A stretch of 64,000 nucleotides of DNA, from positions 68,193,084 through 68,257,083 of the forward strand of contig CM055099.1 in assembly GCA_029204225.1 (NCBI GenBank), in the 5' to 3' direction. Origin of the DNA: Diphasiastrum complanatum. Lineage: Eukaryota > Streptophyta > Lycopodiopsida > Lycopodiales > Lycopodiaceae. Below the pieces are notes generated by a model. That model ran no database searches, was not told the DNA's origin, and saw only the letters and a list, made by a program, of their open reading frames with translations. The translations under genes were made by a program, and so were the position numbers. Below, one piece after another: positions 35,601 to 47,770 of the stretch (position 1 is its first letter; each line of letters begins with the position of its first letter).

Positions 35601-36561
35601 TGTGTGAACTAGCACCCGAGTCAATCCACCAAGGATCTTCTCCTTTGAAGCTTGTTGAAGAAAATATGGACATCATGAGAGAGTCCTCATGTGAACTCTC
35701 CTCCTCCTCCTCTTTGCTCATGTTGGCTTGGCTTTGATCTTGCTTCCTCTTGAAGCATTCCGAGGCATAATGCCCCATCTTGCTACAATAGTAGCACTTC
35801 ACCTTTGATTTGTCCTTCTTGACTTTGGTGGTTGATGGAGATGCCTTTGGGGGTCCTTCTTGATCCTCAAGCTTTGTAGACTTCTTGAATGTTGATCCTT
35901 TGCCTTTGGACTTGCCTTTGCCTTTGGTGAAGAGAGCTTGGTCATCTCCACCTTGGATGGAAAGCCTATCCATCCTCTCTTGCATTTGGCTCCTTCTTGA
36001 TTCCTCGGCCATGAGTGTGCCTTGGAGTTCTTCAAGTATGGGTAGCTTACCCATAATTGCATATCCCTGAACCAAATTGTCAAATTCAAAGCTTAGTCCA
36101 TTCAATATGAGTTGAACAAGCTCTTCATCCTTGATAGGGTCACCTATAAAGGCTAGCTCTTTGTTCAATTCCTTTACTCTTAGGACAAAAGTATGTGCAC
36201 TCTCTCCTTTCTTTTGATAGCTTCTATAGATTTGATTCTTCAAAGCTAACATTCTAGTTTGGTTCTTGGATTCATAGACCTTTTGCAAAGTCTCCCAAGC
36301 ATCTTGAGCTGAAGTGCAATCTCCTACCTCTCTTAAGAGTTCATTTGCAACATTCATTTTTATGCAATGTAGTGCAACATTGCACCTCTTGATGTATTTG
36401 GCTTTTTCTTGAGGATGAATAGGTTCACCCTCCTTACCATTTACAATTTCCATCAGATCTTGCATGATCATGATAGATTCCATTCTAACTTTCCATATGG
36501 AATAGTTAGTTTTGTTGAGCCTTTCATTAGTATCCAAAAGATATGCATTTATAGATGCCAT
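32603..36561 (-). pseudogene. Copia-2 gag-pol with a frameshift and a nonsense-creating deletion
   Basis: The domain order and motifs match Copia-1 almost residue for residue: Gag, CCHC knuckle, DSGA protease site, D,D(35)E integrase, YVDD RT and RNase H. Two breaks are visible against Copia-1. A one-base deletion near 33370, after the RT, shifts the frame. A nine-base deletion near 32753 in the RNase H C-terminus creates an in-frame TAA. An acidic run just after the knuckle is two Glu shorter. The first 1080 codons through the RT are open, so truncated Gag, protease, integrase and RT could still be made; a complete RNase H could not. Confidence 0.95.
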
Positions 36562-37359
36562 CTAGTCTCCTAATCAAGGACTTGACACAAATGAAGGTTA
36601 TTTCTATTGATTTGATTGAAGGTCTACCTTATCCCACTTCTTAGGGACCTGAAAAGATCAGTAATAGACTTCCTATAAAGATCTAAGAATGATCTCTAAC
36701 AAAATCAAATCACAGAATACTAGAAACAATGCACTTGCTTGATTGAAGTAGACAATACTAGTAGAATTGCCCCTCTTTCTATAAAGAACATTAAAGCTTC
36801 CAAATGATCTGATCAAGAGTGAATTTCAGCAACCTAATATACTTCCAAAATCACTTGTAAAAGATCTAAATGGAACTTAATGAGGATGCAACACAATCTA
36901 CTATCCAATCACAAGCAAAAAATGATCAAAATTGATGAAAAATTGATCTAATTTGGTGCATAAGTCAAGCAATGGTTGGACTGAACCTAAATCACTTTAG
37001 GAGGTGCCTACTACACCTTAGAACAGCCTTGAAGAGTCCCCAAAACTCTGATCTTCCCTCTCCTTGAATGCTAGAAAGCCTTCTCTATGAAATCACCTCC
37101 AAAACTCGCTTAGAAATCAATGCTTGGAGCAAGCAAAACTTGCTATCTTGGTAATGTGAATTGAATTCAACTTTGCCTCTGGTTTTAGACACCTAAACAC
37201 CTGCAAATTAAGTCACACAACACCAATCTCCAATGTATTTGACTCACTTTGAGTTCTAGAATCAATACTAGATGCTAAGATCCAATCTACACAAGATTTG
37301 GATCAAAAATTGTGATCAAATTGAATGCAAACCAAGGATTTAGCTCATTTCAGCCTTTA
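36562..37359 (-). other. Copia-2 untranslated leader
   Basis: Near-identical inverted copy of the Copia-1 leader at 257-1054. No ORF. Confidence 0.7.
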
Positions 37360-37372
37360 GGCTCTGATACCA
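37360..37372 (-). other. Primer-binding site of Copia-2
   Basis: GGCTCTGATACCA on the plus strand is the complement of TGGTATCAGAGCC, directly next to the 5' LTR. Confidence 0.92.
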
Positions 37373-38054
37373 TGTAAAAATTACAGCAAATAAGGATCCT
37401 AAAACACTTGAAATGATGAGGGAAACAATAGATTATGATTTCATAAGATTAGCACAAGTTGAACCATCAAAATCCATCAAAAATCTATGCTTGAACCTCA
37501 CTAAATGGCCCAAATCCTTGAAGAAGGCTTCACACGTGTGAAAGTACGGCCTCCCACAGTCTGAGTACTGTACACCAGACCTACATTCAATCCTATAATC
37601 ATTAGTAATCACAAGTACTCAAACAATTATGAACATAGAGAGCAATTGCACCATTATGAGAGAAAAATCATGAAATTGCTTGATTGATTTTGGTGAGATA
37701 TCATCACCTATATATACATGATCCATCACGGTTTTGGGCAGGTATGAGTAGCCCTAAACCTATCCCTAATGCTAATTTTGGTGGATCTTTCATCCCTACC
37801 AAGTTAGGGTTGGAATCTTGGAGATCCCTCAACAATGCAAAAATTACCAAAAATAGCTCCTATTTTTTCTCCCTTGTATCTAAGCATAATTTGGACTCAT
37901 TCCAAAGGTTCTAACACTTAGGTCTACTTGAGAACATCCTTATGAATGGAATCCTATGCTATTTGGCACGTGTGACAAGCCACATCATGACCATCTAACT
38001 ATTTACAAGTCATATGACCAAAACTAGTCAAGCTAGAATTGTGAATTTTTAACA
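37373..38054 (-). repeat. Copia-2 5' LTR (682 bp)
   Basis: Same sequence as 31907-32588 as far as I can read. TATA box at 37709-37716, palindrome TTCACACGTGTGAA at 37529-37542. Confidence 0.96.
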
Positions 38055-39971
38055 ATAACCTCTCCAAATATCCCAAACAAGTTTTTACCAATGGTTTCGA
38101 TTGTTAGCATTACATTAATGTAAATACTAACCACTAGCCTACAAATCATTCTCACACAAGAATTTTTTCTTTGAAATCACTGATGTCCCATACCACCAGT
38201 TTCCTCTCCAAGAAAGTCCTTTGCTTTTAGATCCGACCATCAGAAATTCAAAAAGACTATCTGACCATCCTCTATCCAATATAGGGCCCAATCTCCAACC
38301 ATTTTCCGGAAAGATACCTTCTCCATTTCCTTAAGTTTCACAGTAGATGACAATATCATCTAAGAATACCACTAGGCATTGACCCCAGTATGGACGAGAA
38401 ACCTCATTCATATATAGTCAAAATGACTTGAGTTTATACTTCAAAACCAAAAGGAAAAAATTCAATATAGTTGTAGTATACCAATAGATATCCAATATCT
38501 AAATCCGAAATGGTACAAGGAATTCAATTCCTTCAAGAAGGTCATTAAATTGCATTATCCGATAATCCAGAGATCTAAAACCTCTATCTGGATTTCCAAT
38601 ACTAGATATGCACATATCTATTCCACCAAATACCGGAGTACCCCAAAATTTGTTCCTAATGGATCGCAATAATCCGGTTCAAATTTGTGATTTAACAAGA
38701 ATCTGTACATGGCTATACCGTCACATAAACGACCCATCTGGTTGGTACTATCATTCCCGAGAGTTACAACTCTTAGGAATAAGGTTCTCATAGTACAAAT
38801 GTGAACCAAGTCTTGTTCTCATTGCATGTCACAATTTCCATTAACAAATAGGGTCAACTCATGGTCCTATAGATATTCAAAATAATTTCAACTTAATGAA
38901 TTCAAAATACCGGTGTTATGCAATTTCATTACGTAGATTATTAACCAATCCAAATTACACAACATTTCACATTTACCTACACACGTGTCTCATTTTCTTC
39001 CTCCCTTATATTTTTGGTCACTCGAAAATTCTTTTAGCGAAGGTCCTCGAAAGTTACTTAGACACAAGTAAATGCTAGGCTACTTTCCTTTTGACCACAC
39101 CAGCTCATTTTCATTACTTTGTTAAAGTCGTTGAATCAATGAAAAGTCCATAAAATTTGGTTTTCGGGTACTCTTTGACAATATTAGAAACCCGGATACA
39201 GAGCTACCTCTCAAAAATTATGAACTTATTCCATTGTTCCTTTAACGAGTATCTGAAAAACTAGAATTGTCCAATCCTAAAGATCAAAATCATTTAGGAC
39301 AAGCCTATCGGTGCATCACCAAGTCCAAAAGGAAGAACCGATAAAAAGCACAGTACCAAGAACCCATAATTCTTGAAGGTTTCTGGCATCTCGTGAACTG
39401 GCGTTTGGCGAGATTCCTCCTAAAACATATTGATCTTAGCCCAACTCATAATCTTTGGGTTATCAGTCATCTATGAAGAAGATGACACTGCATCTGGGTC
39501 CATTCGGACTAACTTCAAGGAGTCCAATGTCTTCTTTTTTCCTTTTCCTGCTCACATAGTTGGGTTCATCCTTGTTGTCTTTCTTTGAAACCGGTGCGAC
39601 ATTCACTTCATGATTGCGAATATCCACATCCACTATGGCTATGGCCTCCTCTGGCAGATTGCTCCATCAGGTCACTTGACTATAATGTTGTCTCAGTTGG
39701 TTCTTCTTGTTGGCAGGTGCCTTGGGTGGATCTATCTTGGAAACTTTAGCCATTGCGGATTTCTGTTGTTGCTGAACTGGTACTTTCTGTTAGGGATTTT
39801 TCCGACAGGGGGTTGGTCCTGCCATAAAGCCCTAGCGAGGAAAAGGGCCCACACTGCCCTTACGCAAATGACTAGGGTCAATTATCACTTCCAACCTTGG
39901 GGGTCATCCTAGTCACCCCGTATTCCCCAATCAATGAGAGTTTCCAAGCTCTCAGAAGTATGATTGCATGG
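38055..39971 (-). pseudogene. Heavily decayed Ty3/gypsy element (RT motif visible)
   Basis: On the minus strand 38372-38341 reads VVFLDDIVIY, the gypsy RT catalytic block. It is preceded (to about 38465) by FPFGF and MNEVSRPYWGQC, matching MPFGL...MNxVFRPY of this family. The upstream part, 38500-39800, has gypsy-like composition but no further motif I can defend. It is broken by stops in every frame. Copia-2 inserted into it, so it is the older of the two. Confidence 0.6.
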
Positions 39972-40796
39972 TGTCGCGAAAGCGAAACTTTCTCCCTTTT
40001 TGTTTTCTTCTTCGTATTCGCGAACGATATTATGTCTTTGAATTTTCTTTTTATGCGGAAGCTTTTACAGGATCCTAGACACTCGACTACACATCACAGA
40101 ACATATTTTATTCTACCAATCAAGACAGACAACACAAGACAAGGAGATGCACAAAAATAGAGCGACTGTATTATCAGTTTAATATTTAGAGCGAGATCGT
40201 CAGTGTCCTGTTCATTGGCGGAATGACAGTCTGCTCTTTCGCTGTGTTCTGCTCGTTGGCAGACTTTCATGCACAACTCTAGTATTTTTTCTTTTCTGCT
40301 CTATTCGCTACGTCTCTCTCTGTCTCTTACAGATCTCTCTATATGAATTTCTTCTTCACATTCTTTTATTTATGATCATGAGAGGATCGTTTATACCTCC
40401 ACAATGTGGAATTCACAAGACAGCTAAACGTAGAATCACAAGACTCGTTAACACTAATCAACTAGTTAGTTAGTCTCCGTCGTTGCCACTTGTTTCATCT
40501 TGGCGTGAAGTCTACGACTCCAAGCCCATTGAGCTGGCAGCTGGCAGCGTGAAAGATTTCTCTTTGTTTGTTTCGTAATCTTCCGTTTGCTTTCGTTTAT
40601 TTCGTTTCTTTCGTAGTTTTTCGTTTTGCATCCCTTTGCAGTTTGCAGTCCTGGAGGTGTGTTTATGATTCACAAATGATTCGCGAATTGTTCGTGCTTC
40701 GAGTCAAGGGACGTTGACTATCACGAATTGTTCTCGTTCGACTTTCGTTTCTTGTTCGTGCTGCGACAAAGTTGCAGGAGTTCACCATTTCTGACA
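39972..40796 (-). repeat. Copia-4 3' LTR (825 bp)
   Basis: In plus orientation it begins TGTCGCGAAAGCG and ends TTCTGACA, next to the purine tract complement CTCCCTCTTG. It matches 44922-45464 over its first about 545 bases with scattered substitutions. Confidence 0.9.
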
Positions 40797-43700
40797 CTCC
40801 CTCTTGAACCTTGCAGCTTTGTACGTTTAATCCAATTGCCCTTCTTTGCTTGGCAAAGAGTGGCTTGTCGAGCGGTTTCGTGAGCAGATCTGCAATCATG
40901 TTTTTTGATTTTATGTACTGGACCTGGAGCTCTCCCTTCGAGATTAAATCACGAATGTGATGGGACTTCAGAGGTATGTGCTTTGTCTTTGAATGGAAGA
41001 CATGATCCTGGGACAGATAGATGGCACTCTGGAAGTCCATCATCATCGTACTTGGCCCCTCTTGTGGTATCCCGATTGCCTCCAGCATCATCTGCAGCCA
41101 CACTACCTCATTCGCGACCTTTGAAGCTGCGACATATTCAGCTTCGCAAGAGGATTGAGCCACCAAGGTTTGCTTTTTGCATATCCAGCTGATTGCAGCT
41201 CCGCACGATATTGTACATCCTCCAATAATGGACTTGCTGTCATTTTTGCAGCTCGCCCAACTTGCATCATTTTAGTGCGGCAACTCGAATCTCTTTTCTT
41301 TGTCTTTAGTTCTGTAGGTTAATCCCATATTTTGGGTACCCTTCAGATACTGTAGGATTCGTTTGGCCATTTTCCAATGTGTCATGCCAAGATTTGAAGA
41401 GAATTGTCCATGCCAAGATTTGAAGAGAATTGTCTCAATGCGTAAACAGAGAAAGCCAGATCGGGTTTGGTACAAATTGTTAAGTACATCAGACTACCGA
41501 TTAAGTTCTTGTAGGGTATACCTGCCATCTTTTGTTCATTCTCTTCTGTTTTTGGGCAATCTTGCTTCGTGAGCGTGGCTCCAGCTATCATTGGTGTAGC
41601 CTTTTCCTTGCAGTCCATCATGTGCTACTGCCTTAGCACTTTCCTAGTATATTCTGACTGACTCAAGTGCATTGCGCCCTTTGTTCAATCTCTTCTGATC
41701 TCCAACCCTAGGCATTTCGTTGCTTCTCCAAGATCTGTGATTTTGTAGCTTTCAGAAATCTGACTCTTCGTGTCTTTGATCAACATCAAGGAATTTCCTA
41801 TGATCAGTGAATCATCCACAAAAATGGTCAGTATCACAAAATTCTTTCCTACTATTGTAATGTAGACATTGCAGTCTGGTTGAGTAGGATTGAAGTCTAG
41901 AGACTTCAGAAGACCATCAAGCTTTTTATACGAGGTTCGTGATGTCTGTTTTAGACCATAGATGCATCTCTTCAACCGACAGACATATTGTGGATTGTCG
42001 GGGTCTTCATAGCCTTCAGGCTGTTTCATGAAGATTTCCTCTTCTAGATCTCCGTGGAGATAGGCTGTTTTCACGTCAATCTGGTGAATTTCTAGATTGT
42101 ATTGTGTGGCGTATACAAGGAGTAGCCTTATGCTTGTCATCTTGACCAAGGGCAAATATGTGTCGAAATACTCAATACCATATCTCTGCGTGTAGCCCTT
42201 TGCGACAAGCCTTGCTTTGTAGCGGCCAATAGTGCCATTTGATTTCATCTTTTTCTTGTATAGCCACTTGCAGTCAACTATTTTTCTGTTTTCCAGGAAG
42301 TGGCTCTAATGTCCATGCATTGTTTCGCCTCATCGACTCGATCTCCTCTGACATAGCCTGCTTCCAGAATTCTCCCTCTGGACTCTGGATAGCTTCTTGG
42401 TATATTGATGGCTCTTCAGTGAAGCTGCAGTACTCGAACTGCGTGTCTTTGCTCCATTGAAGATTGTCAGAGTAGCAGTCTGGAGGTCTTCTTTGTCTCG
42501 TTGACCTTCGAGGTTCGTTTCGTCACTGCTCAAATATTTCTTGTTCATGGGGTCGATCCTCTGCTTCCTGCTACTCTGGAGTCTGGGGCACTGCATTTTG
42601 ATTTGATGTCTGTCCTCGATCTCCCTCTTGAATGGGCAACAATGTGAAAATCTCATGGCCTCTTTCATCTTTTAGTCCAGGGAATGTGGACTCGTCGAAC
42701 TTCACATCTCTGTTCGAAACAACCTTCTTCGTGGTTGGATTGTAGAGCCTGTACACATGTGTCCCATTTGAGTAGCCGACCATGATTGTTTGCTCAGATT
42801 TGTCATCGAGCTTGTCTCCTTTTTCTTTTGGAATGTGCTTGTATGCCGCACATCCGAACACTCGTACGTATGTCAGATCAGGTTTTTTGCCTATCCACAT
42901 TTCATATGGTGTTTTGTTTTCCAGCGTTGTCGTTGTAGATCTGTTCTGCAGGTGTACAGCTGCAACTATTGCCTCAGCCCAAAATTGACTTGGCAATTGA
43001 GCCTGTGCCATCATGCATCTGGCTCCTTCGACTAGCGTATGCGTTCTGTTTCTTCTCTCTGCAACACCATTGTATTCCGGTGTGTATGTAGGAGTGAACT
43101 GGTGTTCTATCCCCCGTTCTTCGCAGAATCTTGAGAATTATGTGCTTTTGTAATGACATCCATTGCCAGATCTAAGGGTCTGTATCTTTTTTGAGGTGTG
43201 TCGCTCTGCAAATGCCACGAACTTCTTGAAAGAATCAAACACTTTGGATTTCTTCTTTAGATAGTAGATCGTGGTCATTCGGCTGTAATCATCTATGAAC
43301 GTCAGAAAGTATTTCGAACCTGAGAGCGAATCCATCTTCATCGGTCCACAGACATCAGAGTGGACGAGCTCAAGAACTTCCTTGGCTCTTCTTCCCTCAT
43401 GCATGAATGGATTTCGATGTTGCTTGCCTTTCTGACAAGCTTCGCAGAACTCAGTTTTGGGCCTTGAAATTTTGAAACCTGTGACAATGCCTTTTCTGCT
43501 CATGTTGTAAAGGCTCCGCATGTTCAGATGATACATATTCCTATGCCAGAGCTAATCTTCATTTTCTGAAGCACTTAATATGCTATCAGAGTTGTTGATT
43601 ATTTTGGCCTGGTAGAGGTTTCCTTTTCTGAATTTGACCGTCAGCAACTTGATTGTTGTCGTCTCGAGCATGCGACATGTGTTGTCGTCGAACAAAACTC

Positions 43701-44868
43701 GAATGCCTAGATCTGCCATCTTGGAGACATATAGCAGATCTTTTCTGAGTGAGGGCACATAGAGTGCTCCTGGCAGCTCTGTTTGGCCTGACAGTGTTTG
43801 CAGCTGTAGAGTGCCGATGCCTTTGACATCGTGTCTGCTTCCATCGCCTAGAATCATTGCTCTGTCATTTTTTAGTTCACGAAAGTTGATTAAGATCTTC
43901 TTGTTGCAGGTTATGTGTGATGTTGCTCCTGAATCGATGACTACATCGTAGTCGTGTTCAGAGTAGCTTGTTGAAGCTTCATCGAGTATCGTGAAAGCTT
44001 CGTCACCTCTATCAACATCCTTTGATGACTCTGCAACATTAGCCTTTTCAGTTTTGTTTTTTCTTTTTGGGTTGAATCTGCAATCATATGAGGAATGCCC
44101 TTTCTTCTTGCAGTGCATGCGAGGTATTGCTGGATTGAAGCAGCATTTGTTGGTCGTATGGCCTGGTTTGTGGCAGTGATCACAGGAAGAAGATTGCTGA
44201 TTCAAGGACTTCGTCTTCTTGAATCTTGGCTTGTTCTTGTTCTTCTTCTTTCCTTTCGTGAAGAGAGCCTTCTCTTGATCATTGCTTCTCTCTCCTTCGT
44301 CTCTCATCAGTCTCTCATCAGCAACAAGACAAAGATCTTTGTTGAATGTCATATCTGGTAGACTCAGTATGAGCATTCTCAGCGGCTGATAGAACATTGG
44401 TAGAGATTTCATGAAGTACATCAGTTGCTGTGGTGCTGGGACCTGGTGCTCCTGTCCTGATGCAGCGAGCTGAGCGAAGATCATTCTGACCTTCTCAACG
44501 TGCTGATCCAACTGGTTGCCATCCCATCGTATGGATTGCAGCTGATTGTGAAGGTGCATGACTGAAGCTGCAGTCCTCACTTCACACTTCTATTTTAATC
44601 TTTCCCACGCTGCATGGCTGCTTTTGCAGTCTTCAATCTGCATGAGTACATCTTCATTTATGGACGAAATGATGATTGCCATTGCGCACTCATCTTTTTT
44701 AATCCATTCAGCTCTCCTCGGGTCTCCCTATAGAGGTTGCACCTCTGAGAATTCAATCACCAACTAGATGCCTTCGCCCTTCAGAAGCGTTTTGATTTTG
44801 AATTTCCAGATTCTGTAATTAGCTCCTTCAAGACTGATTGCCACTCTTGTTTGGATTGTTGTAGCCAT
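40797..44868 (-). pseudogene. Copia-4 gag-pol, multiply frameshifted
   Basis: The start codon would be at 44868. Recognisable parts, right to left: Gag (44868-44300); CDHCHKPGHTTNKC knuckle and a second knuckle lacking its first Cys (about 44180-44090); protease DSGA (about 43930); GAG-pre-integrase; integrase FLTFIDDYSR (about 43300); PSQFWAEA (about 43000); RT from KARLVAKGYTQ (about 42220) with FVDDSL near 41815; and the RNase H end with SSCEAEYVA (about 41150) and LLTKPLDKPL. The last frame has no stop before the purine tract and runs into the LTR to 40663. At least six frame breaks occur. Confidence 0.9.
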
Positions 44869-44921
44869 ATTGTGTTGTCTAGAAGAATCACTGTAGTGAT
44901 AACCAATTGGCTCTGATACCA

Positions 44922-45464
44922 TGTCACGGAAGCAAAACTTTCTCCCTTTTCGATTTCGTCTTCGTATTTGTGAACGATTTTTTGTCTTCGAGATTTCTTT
45001 TTACGCGGAAGCTTTTATAGGATCCTAGACACTCGACTACACATCACAGAACATACTTTATTCTAGCAATCAAGGCACACAGCACAAGACAAGGAGATGC
45101 ACAAAAATAGAGCGACTGTATAATCATTTGAATATTTAGAGCGAGATCGTCAGTGTCTCGCTCGTTGGCGGGATGACACTCTGCTCTTTCCCTGTGTTCT
45201 GCTCGTTGGCAGACTTTCATGCACAGCTCTAGTATTTTTTCTTTTATGCTCTATTCGCTACGTCTCTCTTTGTCTCTTACAGATCTCTCTATATGAATTT
45301 CTTCTTCACATTCTTTTATTTATGATCCAGAGAGGACCGTTTATACCTCCATAGTGTGGAGTTTACAAGACAACTAAACGTAGAATCACAAGACTAGTTA
45401 ACGCTAATCAACTAGTTAGTTAGTCTCTATCGTTGCCACTCGTTTCAGCTGGGCGTGAAGTCTA
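44922..45464 (-). repeat. Copia-4 5' LTR, truncated
   Basis: It begins TGTCACGGAAGC in plus orientation, directly after the primer-binding site complement GGCTCTGATACCA (44909-44921). Similarity to the 3' LTR stops abruptly at 45464, after GCGTGAAGTCTA. Confidence 0.9.
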
Positions 45465-47570
45465 AGAGATTGTGTTATTTCCGTGTATCGAGTGGAGGTG
45501 GCATCTGTAAAGTGCCAATACCTATCAATCACAAGCTCGTATACCTCTAGATATCTATGTTCTCCACAGTGCTGAACCCTAATCAAACTGTCACCAGGCA
45601 GTAGGTTATGATGGAATTCTGGGGTGTAGAAGTGGTATCATAATATTCCTCTTCTATACATTTGGAAAACATTGCCGAGTGACAACAAAGTTGATACTCA
45701 ACTCTATTACTATCCATTTTTGTTTCCTGTGGTTTTTCTTTACAAAGTATTACCCTTAGTGACTGCCCCTAATCCCATGTGTTTGGTGTCATGCTTTCTA
45801 GAGTAGTTTTGCTCTACTAGGGTGTGATTTATAGGTCCTCATTTGATGAATATATTTTTCTTTAGGGCCTATATAAGATTCGCTCGTTGATTCCATGCTT
45901 CGTGTCTGTGGGGTGCAAGTTATACATACCGCTCTGTTTGATGAGCGGCAGTATTTCGCCATCTGTCAGGTCTAGGTATTTCGCTAGACATTTTCGACAG
46001 TGAGTGTGACTAGTGAGACTTAACCAAAGTGGCGTATTTCGGCCACATTTGGTGGACTGCCCGCTCTTGTGTTTCAAAGAGATCGGGCCCAGTTGTCAAT
46101 TGAGCTACTTCATGTCACATTCATGTCACAGATTGACTACAATAGGAGGGTGAGCCAACGCTCCTTGAGTAGTTACACATACTGAAATTGCTTTGTGAAG
46201 ACTCGGCACTTGAGCTTGGATACCATACTATTTCCTTCCAGACTCATACTCAGAAATGTACTCCTCATCTTCCAAGAGATGGCGTTTTGCTTGACAACTG
46301 TCAATGAAGGTAGCGATGGAGCAGAGATTTTTCTTACACCTCTGTCAATAATTTCCCTCAAAGAGGGTTATGACTGCAACGATGGGTTTGAACAGCGATT
46401 CTGCTTGTGATGTGGCGCTGAGGTATTGGAGCTTCAGAGTGTTCTCTCTGATAAGCGAAGGAGTGTGTAGTTGAATACCATTGGCTCATAGATTTATAGC
46501 TGCTATCACTGATTAGTAGAACATTGGATAGACAGCAGAGGTCCAGAGATCTCTCTTCTGGCAATGATGGCGGTCTAGACCCATCGCAGATAGTGTACTC
46601 CAAGAAATTGATAATGAGCGGTTGGGCAACGTAGCTCAGTTGGTCAGCGATGCAGTAGAGTTGTATAACAATGTAGCTTTCTGGATTGCGATCAACAGCA
46701 GGTCCGTGACTTAGATAGACACCTGACTTCGGTGAGTAGGTAGCTCAAATAGCAATGAAGGAGGTCAGACACATCCATACTGTTCATTGCGTTGCTTGAA
46801 AACTTGATTATGAAAATGACGGTTGTTCCAGGCTTTCCCTTCAACGTGCTCAAAATAACTTTTGTCAACAGATGACATCGTTGGTCATCCTTTACATAAT
46901 GCTTATAAGCTCATTCTACCAATTGATTATGTCGATGAAGCGAGTATACTCAAGGTAGTAAATTCACCATTTATGCCCTCTCACTGTGTATGTGAAGTTC
47001 TTCCAAAATGCATGTGGCTCTCTCATAACCTTTCTCCAAAATGGTCTCAATAATGAAAAGAACCTCAACAAAATTAAAAAACCCCTCAGCTCATGGCATA
47101 GAACTAATGCTATACAACCATATGCATAGAAAAGAATTTCTAGTATTAGCAATCTCCTTCATTATGAACTTCACAAACTCCCACATTGTCAGATTCCTAT
47201 GTTGACGGCTTTTCTATATGTTCGTACTGTTTGGCCCGTTGGTTTGGTGCTCGAAATTATCTTGACCTTGTCGTTAGGATTTCCATGGTATTTTGAGCCT
47301 GTTATAATATTTTTGGTGACGAAATTTTCACTATATTTTTTCTTTGCCGATTCTTTCTTGAAACTGACTTCTGCAACATTCATGACTGGAGCTCTTCCGA
47401 CAGATTGGTTTTTCTACAAATACACTAGGTAAACATATATTAGCAAAATAGCTTTGTACATGGTGAAACTTTAGCACGGCTATGCCGGCTATTTTTACAA
47501 CTGGCTAAAAAGCCGCAAAACATTTTTACAGGCCATTTCCAAGGCCACAACTTTTCTCTAGCCTCATTAA
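45465..47570. other. Intergenic DNA, no supported gene
   Basis: Short ORFs only, none with a motif. A tRNA A-box-like word (TAGCTCAGTTGG) occurs at about 46636 without a matching B-box or cloverleaf. Confidence 0.5.
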
Positions 47571-47770
47571 GGGCGGGCTGGGACCCACTTCTAAGTGGAC
47601 CGGCACTTTTCGCTCAGCTTTACATATATCAAATATTTTTTACGGTTCTTGAGACTTTCACAAAACTACTATAACTTGTCTAGCCACTTTAGGGGTAGGC
47701 TGGGACCCTTTTATAGAGGCAACTATATGCCGATTTTGTTGCTAGTAACCGGGTTTTACATGCTGTTGGC
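47571..47770 (+). repeat. Dispersed about 200-bp repeat, copy B
   Basis: Inverse counterpart of 11911-12113. Shared ordered blocks: GGCGGGCTGGGACCC, GTGGACCGGCACTTTT, TCTAGCCACTTTAGGGG, GGGACC and TTTACATGC. Confidence 0.7.

Larger units (their letters stand above)
31902..38059 (-). mobile_element. Copia-2: complete but mutated Ty1/copia element with ATAAC target duplication
   Basis: It is flanked by ATAAC at 31902-31906 and 38055-38059. Reading right to left: 5' LTR, primer-binding site, leader, gag-pol, polypurine tract, 3' LTR. It is a near-identical sister of Copia-1 (1-5725) in inverted orientation. The two LTRs appear identical over 682 bp, indicating a very recent insertion, yet the ORF is broken twice. 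It is inserted into an older decayed gypsy element. Confidence 0.97.
39972..45464 (-). mobile_element. Copia-4: old, 5'-truncated Ty1/copia element
   Basis: The 3' LTR is full at 39972-40796. The 5' LTR is cut short at 44922-45464, missing about 280 bp of its start. The internal region carries primer-binding-site, gag and pol remnants on the minus strand. LTR copies differ at many positions and the coding region has numerous frameshifts, so it is much older than Copia-1 and Copia-2. It belongs to a different lineage, with distinct LTRs and Gag. Confidence 0.92.

Noticed and set aside
39972-45464. Target-site duplication for Copia-4
   Set aside because: The right LTR is truncated, so the far flank that would hold the duplication is gone.
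46622-46720. tRNA gene suggested by GTAGCTCAGTTGGTCAGC
   Set aside because: The A-box is good, but no B-box GGTTCRANTCC at the right distance and no pairing acceptor stem.
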